A stretch of 64,000 nt of DNA from Metaphire vulgaris (taxonomy: Eukaryota > Annelida > Clitellata > Crassiclitellata > Megascolecidae). Below, in pieces: positions 1-64,000 of this stretch (position 1 is its first letter; each line of letters begins with the position of its first letter). Location of the stretch: NCBI GenBank assembly GCA_018105865.1, contig CM030845.1, positions 16,790,776-16,854,775 of the forward strand, in the 5' to 3' direction. The translations under genes and the position numbers were made by a program. The notes beneath the pieces were generated by a model. It saw only the letters and a program-made list of their open reading frames with translations. It was not told where the DNA came from and ran no database searches.

Positions 1-1
1 G

Positions 2-1369
2 ATGTGTTTCAGCTATGCGGGTCTTCACTGCAAAGTCATCGATGGCTATTCGAAAGGCGCTGGATACAATCCTGGATCTAAGTTCAGCAAACACAGATTT
101 CGAAATCAGTGGACTGCAGTCTGGGTAGATGGGTCGTGGCGCTTTGTCAATTGCAACTGGGGTGCAAGACACGTCAAGAGGACCGACGATCGAATGACGT
201 ATCACATCGACGAGTTCTACTTCCTGACAGATCCAGATGAACACATCTACCAGCATTTCCCAGACGATGAGCGATGGCAACTGCTCGAAAGGCCAATTAC
301 GCTCGAGGAATTCGTTCATTTGCCAGTCGTTAAATCGCCATTTTTTAACAGTGGTCTAAAGTTTGTTAGCAAAGTCAAATCCATTTGGAAAGCTCATACT
401 GGAAAGGTCGAGGTGAGACTCGTGGTGCCTCGGATCATGAATTTTGCAGCAAAGCTAAAACCAAAGGATGCGGGCGTAAGCCACGGAAGCCTCGGAGAGT
501 GTTGTCTTATTCGAACGATAAACAACCAAGCGGTCTTTCTTGTGGATCTTCCATCTCCAGGGCGCTTCTATTTTGAAGTTTTCGTTGAATCCGATTGGTC
601 GAGTGAGGCGATGGACAATGCTTGTGCGTTTCTGGTTTACTGCTCTCAGGTTTCTGATCATCGACTCTATCCACAGGTTGGGTGTTTTGGCAAATTGCCA
701 ATATGTGGACGATATAGAATAAGTGAAGGATCAGACTATGACCCTTTGATAGTATCGTCAGGACAGTTAACCATTGCATTTAAAGTTCCTAATCAGGACC
801 TTCGGCTTTCTCATACTCTTCAGCTCTGGAAACCTCAAGGTAAAGCATTGGTAGATTTCAACAGATACGCCTTCCTCAAGAGTTGCCTTGACTCCACAGC
901 TGCCTTTTTGATACATTGTCCCCAAAAAGGACTCTACGTCCTAAGCGTATGCCTTGTTGATCCTGCAGCACGTAAAGCTAAGCCAGCTGTGTTCTATCGC
1001 TATCTGATTGACTGCGTAGATGAGTGGAAACAGGCTCATATTTTGCCACGTTCTTCTAGCAAATGGCAAGGGTGTCAGCTTGTCGAACCAATTTCTGGAA
1101 ATTTGATCAGCAATACGAAGGTTTTGTTTAAAGTGGAGTCAAAGAATGCTTTGGAAATTTTACTTTCTGTTGGTGGAAGTTGGCTGCCATTGGAAAAGAC
1201 GGCTGAGGTGACATGGCAGGCAACCATTCCGACCGGTGAGAAGTCTGGAAAGCTCTGTCTGTATGGTCGCTTTGCATCTTCTGATGGAAAGTACATTCCA
1301 CTTTGGGAATTTGCTGTCAAGGACAGGACAGTGGGAGAGGAAGTTCACAGTCTGTTGAAGTATCTGTAA
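2..1369 (+). CDS. C-terminal part of a transglutaminase-like KY/hillarin-family protein (5' end outside window)
   Basis: An open frame of 455 codons runs from the window edge to a TAA at 1367-1369. The first ~55 residues resemble the second half of a transglutaminase-like core of the kyphoscoliosis peptidase/hillarin family: YAGLHCKVIDGYSKGAGY, then QWTAVWVDGSWRFVNCNWGA. The stretch LPVVKSPFF near residue 108 is typical of the region after the core, and the remainder resembles the beta-rich C-terminal repeats of hillarin. The catalytic Cys would lie upstream of the window, so the ATG at 2 is probably internal. Counted from base 2, Gln36 sits where the family's catalytic His is expected and Asn50 where its Asp is expected, so this copy may be a non-enzymatic scaffold. 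Family members act at the cytoskeleton and in muscle Z-discs. I saw no introns in this part and no clear AATAAA just downstream. Family assignment is good; activity is inference. Confidence 0.8.
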   Translation: MCFSYAGLHCKVIDGYSKGAGYNPGSKFSKHRFRNQWTAVWVDGSWRFVNCNWGARHVKRTDDRMTYHIDEFYFLTDPDEHIYQHFPDDERWQLLERPITLEEFVHLPVVKSPFFNSGLKFVSKVKSIWKAHTGKVEVRLVVPRIMNFAAKLKPKDAGVSHGSLGECCLIRTINNQAVFLVDLPSPGRFYFEVFVESDWSSEAMDNACAFLVYCSQVSDHRLYPQVGCFGKLPICGRYRISEGSDYDPLIVSSGQLTIAFKVPNQDLRLSHTLQLWKPQGKALVDFNRYAFLKSCLDSTAAFLIHCPQKGLYVLSVCLVDPAARKAKPAVFYRYLIDCVDEWKQAHILPRSSSKWQGCQLVEPISGNLISNTKVLFKVESKNALEILLSVGGSWLPLEKTAEVTWQATIPTGEKSGKLCLYGRFASSDGKYIPLWEFAVKDRTVGEEVHSLLKYL

Positions 1370-1679
1370 TATTTGACCAAGTTGACTTTTTTGTGACTGT
1401 AGCAGCAACAGTGAAACTGCTCTTGTTATTTATAATTATATGTTGGTTTAATCATTGGTTCGTATCAGTCAAGGAGCATAGTGGATGCAAGTGATATTAG
1501 TATGTAATTTGTGTATGAAGAGGAAATTATCTCGTGCGTAGAGTTTTAACTCGAGGCCTGTAATAGGTTCACTGATGAAATGAACGTATTGAAGGATATT
1601 CTTTCTCTTCTGGTGATTGACTGGAGGGACATAATATGGGAGGAAGGATAACCAGAGGAAGACCATGCATGTACTTCAC

Positions 1680-1680
<1 letters not shown>

Positions 1681-1722
<42 letters not shown>

Positions 1723-1945
1723 GTACTGCTTAATGTGGTAACTCGTTCAAATGAACTGCGTGAACACATTACAAAGTTACAAATAACTCGTGCGATATAA
1801 CCAGGTTTTAAGTCTCTCTTTAAAAGTATCCAAAGTCGTAGAGAGCTGTATTGATGGCGGTGGACAGTTCCATGCCCGAGCCGCGGCCGCGGGAAATGCT
1901 CGATCTCCGACGGTTCCAGGGATATTTCTAGGACTGTGAATTTGG
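1681..1945 (-). mobile_element. 5'-truncated LINE, 3' end with (AAT)n tail
   Basis: Read on the minus strand, about 1959-1777 encodes a typical non-LTR reverse-transcriptase C-terminus: RAFPAAAARAWN, then LDTFKERLKTWLYR, ending in a stop. It is followed by about 80 bp of 3' UTR and an (AAT)n tail, seen on + as (ATT)n at about 1679-1721. This order (ORF2 end, short UTR, microsatellite tail) is that of a 5'-truncated insertion. No catalytic domain remains. Confidence 0.7.
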
Positions 1946-2055
1946 GGTGTCGACCTCAAATTGGGAGTGTCCGGAGCTAATTAGTATGCATTTCGTATGC
2001 ATACCATTGTCACATTACCAAATTTTTGGTGGGTGTCGACCTCAAATTGGGTGGT
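1945..2055. repeat. Pair of 20-bp direct repeats
   Basis: GGTGTCGACCTCAAATTGGG occurs at about 1946-1965 and again at about 2035-2054. The spacer holds a short inverted motif around TATGCATTTCGTATGCATA. Function unknown; it may be the remains of an element next to the LINE tail. Between 2055 and 2346 I see nothing recognisable. Confidence 0.6.
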
Positions 2056-2346
2056 GTTACGGGGGTGTAAAAATATCCCTGGACGAACAGTCAGGGAGGC
2101 GCGTCCTCAGGAGTCAGGACCACCAATAGGCCTAAGGCAGATCCGGCCGAACTCAGTCTTTGCCGGCGCCTGCGTGGTCAGCCACTCGCGGTACCACTAT
2201 ATGCACTGGATGCTATAACTATAAAGACGGATATAAAGGATTGCTCAAGCTGTTGACAGAGGAGGGCGGTGCGAATGGGAACATGCACTGAACCAGGACA
2301 CGTGCTGGTGCTACAAGGCAGAGAACTTATTAAGTAAAGAAGGAGA

Positions 2347-2603
2347 CAGTGGCGTAGCGTGGTCTCGTGCCGCCCATGGCTCCTGGAAAAATGCCGCCCC
2401 AACTTACTCCTTTTATAGGCTGACAAGCAGAAAAAGGTCGTCGCGGCCGAATTTGCCGCCCCTTCTAAATTTGCCGCCCCTTCGCTAAAACTCTCCGACA
2501 ACCTGACAAGCAAAAAAAGATCATCGCCGCTCATTTTCCGCCCCCTTCATGTGTGCCGCCCATGGCTCGAGCCATTATAGCCATATAGGACGCTACGCTA
2601 CTG
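2347..2603. mobile_element. hAT-type MITE (257 bp)
   Basis: The left end starts CAGTGGCGTAGCGTGG and the right end finishes CGCTACGCTACTG, which are near-perfect terminal inverted repeats of the common hAT type. The flanks are GAAGGAGA (2339-2346) and GAAGGAGG (2604-2611), an 8-bp target duplication with one difference, as expected for hAT. The interior has direct repeats of GCCGCCC with a TGACAAGCA-A-rich motif, and no ORF. Confidence 0.85.
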
Positions 2604-2752
2604 GAAGGAGGTTGACCAGTAAAAATGTGTCGTGTGTAAAATGAAATTAATTTTATGTGATTATTTGAAATATTTTTGTTATTTCAATAAAATTTGTATG
2701 TTTTTCAGAACTGTCAAGTTGTCACATTATAAAAACATATGAATAGTAGTAG

Positions 2753-3046
2753 CAGGCCCTCCGAGAGGGGGGCAGGGGGGGCAACTGCACAGGGGCCCGG
2801 CGGGCTGGAGGGGGCCCGGGCCGATGATGAATATGTATAATTAACAATAAAATGAATAATAACACTAAAGAATGGTTAAAATGTCAGTTCAGCAGAGGGG
2901 CCCGGCGAGCACAAGGGGGCCCGGGAGACACAGTGCTAAATGGCTGACGAGCAAAAAAAAAAAGGTCGCCAAGAAATTATGACGAAATGACGAAAAGGGC
3001 CCGTCGGCCATTCTGCACAGGGGCCCGGAATTTCTCTCGGAGGGCC

Positions 3047-3048
<2 letters not shown>
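2753..3048. mobile_element. hAT-like MITE with perfect 15-bp TIRs (296 bp)
   Basis: CAGGCCCTCCGAGAG at 2753-2767 is exactly inverted at 3034-3048. Both flanks read AGTAGTAG (2745-2752, 3049-3056), an 8-bp duplication, though the right flank runs into a TAG microsatellite. The interior has several GGGGCCCGG blocks around an AT-rich centre and a TGACGAGC-A-rich-GGTC motif at 2945. Non-coding. Confidence 0.75.

Positions 3049-3113
<65 letters not shown>
3049..3113. repeat. (TAG)n microsatellite
   Basis: About 21 uninterrupted TAG units directly abut the right end of the hAT-like MITE. The repeat probably grew from the target duplication. Confidence 0.95.
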
Positions 3114-3397
3114 ACTTCTTTAGCGCCATTGTTGTAGTACATCTGCACCAGTCGATGGTCGCTTCAGTGAATAATCGTAGTCGTGAATCATTGTCCGTGG
3201 TGAATCGAAGTTGTAATCCAAAGGTCAGTCCGTACTGAATAGCCATCGTCACTCTTGTCAAGCAGTCATTTTGGTCAATTATTGCTACTAGAAAAAAGAA
3301 ACAGAGTCAGTTTTCTTCATCTTCCTTCAAATGACAATTAAATCAATCAAATGGTCATGATTTCTCACACCTTCTTAGCTGCAAATTCCCCTGCAAT

Positions 3398-3565
3398 ATA
3401 AAGCACATCTTAAGGAAAATCATTCAGAATTGCCCCACTGTGTGATTACTGCATTTCGATAAAGAGATTGGCGTGAAGTCCTTTCAAAAGAGGGCCACAA
3501 AATCAACCGCTGCTAAGTTTCTGGGGCCAAGAGAATTCCAGAGGATAAGGCCTATAATTCCAGTT
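3398..3565 (-). mobile_element. Decayed LINE 3' end
   Basis: On the minus strand this matches the 3' end of the better LINE copy at 34595-35220. Shared landmarks in the same order are AAAGAGAT, CC.TTTCAAAAGAGGCCA, GCTAAG, GAGAATTCCAGAGGATAAGGCC and the terminal GAA.CA.TCAGAA. No usable coding capacity remains. Confidence 0.55.
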
Positions 3566-3650
3566 ATAGGCAACTAACTAAAAAAACATTAGTTTAACTA
3601 CAACTAAATTTAAACTAAAAATAAGTAGTTAAACTTTTAGTTGCAAACTA

Positions 3651-3884
3651 CAGCTGTGTGAAAAAGTCCTGCACGTTTCACGTTTCACGCTCCTCACAAA
3701 AATTTTGTTGTGAGGATCCATAAGGCAATCATACAATAATTAGCAAATTCTTTACCAAAAACATCAATACCCGTTGAAATATATTGAGATTTGCATATCC
3801 TAAATCATTAATGGGTATTCGGATATTCATAAAAAACAAAAATCCCAAAATCCTATAAACGTGCAGGACTTTTTCACACAGCTG
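3651..3884. mobile_element. Tc1/mariner-type MITE with perfect 28-bp TIRs (234 bp)
   Basis: The 28 bases at 3651-3678 (beginning CAGCTGTGTGAAAAAGTC) are exactly inverted at 3857-3884. TA dinucleotides flank both ends (3649-3650, 3885-3886), the Tc1/mariner target signature. The interior is AT-rich and non-coding. Perfect TIRs suggest a recent insertion. The sequence on both sides (about 3575-3648 and 3890-3955) is itself a diverged palindrome rich in ACTA/TAGT, so the MITE appears to have jumped into an older hairpin-like element. Confidence 0.85.
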
Positions 3885-4320
3885 TAGCTTTCTAAAATAG
3901 TTAACTAAACTAAAAAAATATAGTTGAACTTTTTGCAACTAATTTTACAACTAGTTCCCAATTAGTATCAGGTATGTATGTGTTCCTGAAAATATAGACG
4001 ATGCTTGCAACATGAACATGTCAGTCGATGAACCTATGAATACATTAATCATATATTGTCTATTTTAATATGTAAGTCTTGTCTAGAATGCAGGAGCACA
4101 AGTTTGTAAACTTTGGGGAAAATGACCCAGAAAGGAATAGATAAAAAGGCACTGTTATTGAGAATTCGGGACACCAACTAAAATTTAGGATTTTAGCATC
4201 ACTCAAATAATGCATATTTAGTGGTAGTATCCGTTGGCGATCACTTACCGCCGTTTACCGGTAATTAAGAGTGATAACGGGCAAACCGGAGTAACAAAAA
4301 AACTAGGATAGATCCTCTAG

Positions 4321-4755
4321 GGGGCTATCCATTAATTCTGTCAACTTTTTAGGGAGGGGAGTGTTTGAAAAAGTTTGACAGTCGTTGACAGTGGGAGGGG
4401 TCAAGAGAAGTTGACGCCAGCACTTCACTTTTACAAATAATCAAAAATTGGAAATTTCATGAAATACTACTTATTATAATGGAAAAAAGCATGGCAAGAA
4501 AGCCAAGAAATATCATCACCACCACATTTTCATCACCACCACCAAATTTTGACACTCGATGAGCAAAAAAGGAAAGAATGATCATCACCGCAAAATAATA
4601 ACCTTAATTGTTATTGGGACCTGGCATTGATCTTGGGGAGGGAGAAGTCAAAAGTTTTTGACGTAATTATAGGGAAGGGGGGTCACTGAAAGTTAACAGT
4701 TGTTGACAAGGGGGGTCAAAAATTGTTTAGGCCTACATAATTAATGGACAGCCCC
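4321..4755. mobile_element. PIF/Harbinger-like MITE (435 bp)
   Basis: The left end GGGGCTATCCATTAAT and the right end ATTAATGGACAGCCCC are inverted with 15 of 16 matches. TAG on each side could be a 3-bp target duplication, which suggests PIF/Harbinger-like, but classification is uncertain. Subterminal GTTGACA and GGGGTCA motifs recur on both arms. No ORF. The stretch 3960-4317 before it shows nothing recognisable. Confidence 0.65.
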
Positions 4756-5289
4756 TAGGAACGTCAGTCTCTGACAAACAAATCCCTTCCGTCGGATGCT
4801 GAACGGGAATACTACGCTGTATCTGCGTCTCATTTCAATCTGGATGCATGCACTCAGAATTTCCGATCTCGATTCTGACGCTCTGGAATGCTGCAGAATT
4901 CAACAGCCGAATTCTGGACGAAAGTCATGCAGTGTGTACACGACAAAAGCCTCCGTTAGTCATCGCATGACTCAGCGCTGGCTCAATGCCAGAGCCTCCA
5001 TCGGCGCTGCACAGAGCCATGGCTCATGATGGCTGTGGCTGTATGCCATAGAACTCAAAACTTACTAAGTCTACCTATGTCAAAACAAGCAACGCTAAAG
5101 CCAATTTTATGCCATCTTTACTAAGTTTAGGAAAATGGTTATCATGGTTGCAATAGAAATTGCCGTGAAACTACACTTCTATTTCTACTTTCTACTTTAC
5201 ACTTCTACTTCTTCTATTAAGACAAATGACTTTCTACTACCCTTTATAGAGACCGGCTTCTTTTAAAAGTTTGACGGCAGTGTGATCAC

Positions 5290-5547
5290 ACTTAACAAAA
5301 TGGCGTAAAAACGTGCTATATTTAAGACACCTTAGAGTCCTTCTAGTGATACTGAATCTATGCGTTCAGATGACGTCTCCATCTGGGCATCTTTTGTCCA
5401 TGGCTTTTGTCTGAGCGTTGGTGCGGGAGGCCATCTTGGCAGCCATCTTTTGCTGAAGTGCGCAGAATTATAACTTTTGTTTCGGCGAAAACATATGTCT
5501 AGATTTAATTGAAGCGAATTAAAAGAAGTCGAAGGACGAAAGGGTCA
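5290..5547 (+). promoter_or_regulatory. Probable promoter and 5' UTR of the dynein gene, with paired YY1-like sites
   Basis: GGCCATCTTGGC (about 5431-5442) and GCCATCTTTTG (about 5444-5454) are two closely spaced copies of the YY1 core, and a further AAAATGGCG lies near 5298. YY1 sites just downstream of transcription starts are typical of animal housekeeping genes, so initiation is probably near 5430. There is no TATA box at a convincing distance. A short upstream ORF (ATG at 5495, stop at 5510-5512) precedes the main start if the leader includes it. The start-site position is inferred. The stretch 4760-5290 shows no clear feature. Confidence 0.45.
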
Positions 5548-63627
<58,080 letters not shown>

Positions 63628-63889
63628 GTATTGTTGTGCTTAGTTCTTGGCCTTTGAATTGAAGTGAGCTTCTGACATGAAGCTGTTTTGATTGCCTGAT
63701 GGTCGAGTGATTGTAGTTTATTGTGAAATTATTCTGTGCATCATCTGAGGATTGTTGAGTGCTTCTGGTCATAAGATGAACCCTGTTTGATTTGTGGTTA
63801 GGTTTAATGGTGAAAATGAAGGAACTCTGGTTGAGCCTTAGTGTTGCTGACTGTTTTGCATAAGATATGGTCTTTGTTTCTCTAGAAGC

Positions 63890-64000
63890 CAGGGACGTAG
63901 CGTGGGTGAACGTATGTTGTATTATAAGGACTATGGGTTATGGCATTTGAGGCCCTTGGTGGAGGCCTCAGCTGCTGCAGTTCTGGCGATGTTTTGGGGC
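63890..64000. mobile_element. Left end of a probable hAT-type element cut by the window edge, intron 76
   Basis: CAGGGACGTAGCGTGGGTG closely resembles the hAT ends at 2347 (CAGTGGCGTAGCGTGG) and 36203. Everything after it lies in the last intron seen. The other end is not available. Confidence 0.55.

Noticed and set aside
2936..3148. Minus-strand open frame with a long poly-Tyr run
   Set aside because: It is only translation of the TAG microsatellite and the adjoining MITE.
4796..5029. Small upstream gene before dynein
   Set aside because: A 70-codon open frame without recognisable domain, splice context or conserved look; the region contains only palindromic words such as GCCATGGCTC.

Overview
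This is a 64 kb stretch of an animal nuclear genome. It is dominated by one intron-rich gene on the + strand, the cytoplasmic dynein 1 heavy chain (DYNC1H1 ortholog). I could place 76 coding exons, from the start codon at 5548 to 63627. Their phases are compatible at every junction and together they give 4,417 codons. The vertebrate protein is about 4,646 residues, so only the last ~230 residues lie beyond the window. The dense intron set (human DYNC1H1 has about 78 exons), small introns and mixed transposon load suggest a slowly evolving invertebrate such as a sponge, cnidarian or similar lineage. I cannot name the species from sequence alone.

Layout. 1-1369 is the 3' end of a transglutaminase-like (KY/hillarin family) gene. 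1370-5290 is an intergenic zone packed with short transposons: LINE tails, two hAT-type MITEs, a Tc1/mariner-type MITE and a PIF-like MITE. 5290-5547 is the probable dynein promoter and 5' UTR, with paired YY1-like motifs. From 5548 on, dynein is read in order: tail (exons 1-20), tail/linker (21-30), AAA1 (31-34), AAA2 (35-39), AAA3 (40-47), AAA4 (48-52), stalk and microtubule-binding domain (53-57), AAA5 (58-63), then AAA6 and the start of the C-terminal region (64-76).

Most introns are 130-700 bp. Nearly all the long ones (1-2.3 kb) are long because they hold an identifiable mobile element: truncated LINE copies in both orientations, a degenerate mariner copy in intron 64, a TA-flanked element with a hAT element nested inside it in intron 40, and a TTAA-flanked non-autonomous family ranging from 72 bp to about 1.1 kb.

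The most notable points are: an in-frame lesion with two stop codons that removes the AAA3 Walker B Asp-Glu in an otherwise intact dynein gene; the TTAA-flanked family with a shared unclassified core, including two 72-bp members; a 57-bp second copy of part of exon 52 in the intron before it; a duplicated, frame-compatible 3' splice site before exon 29; two GC-AG introns; and a KY-like protein whose catalytic His and Asp appear to be replaced. Apart from its mobile elements I found no candidate for a wholly new biological system.
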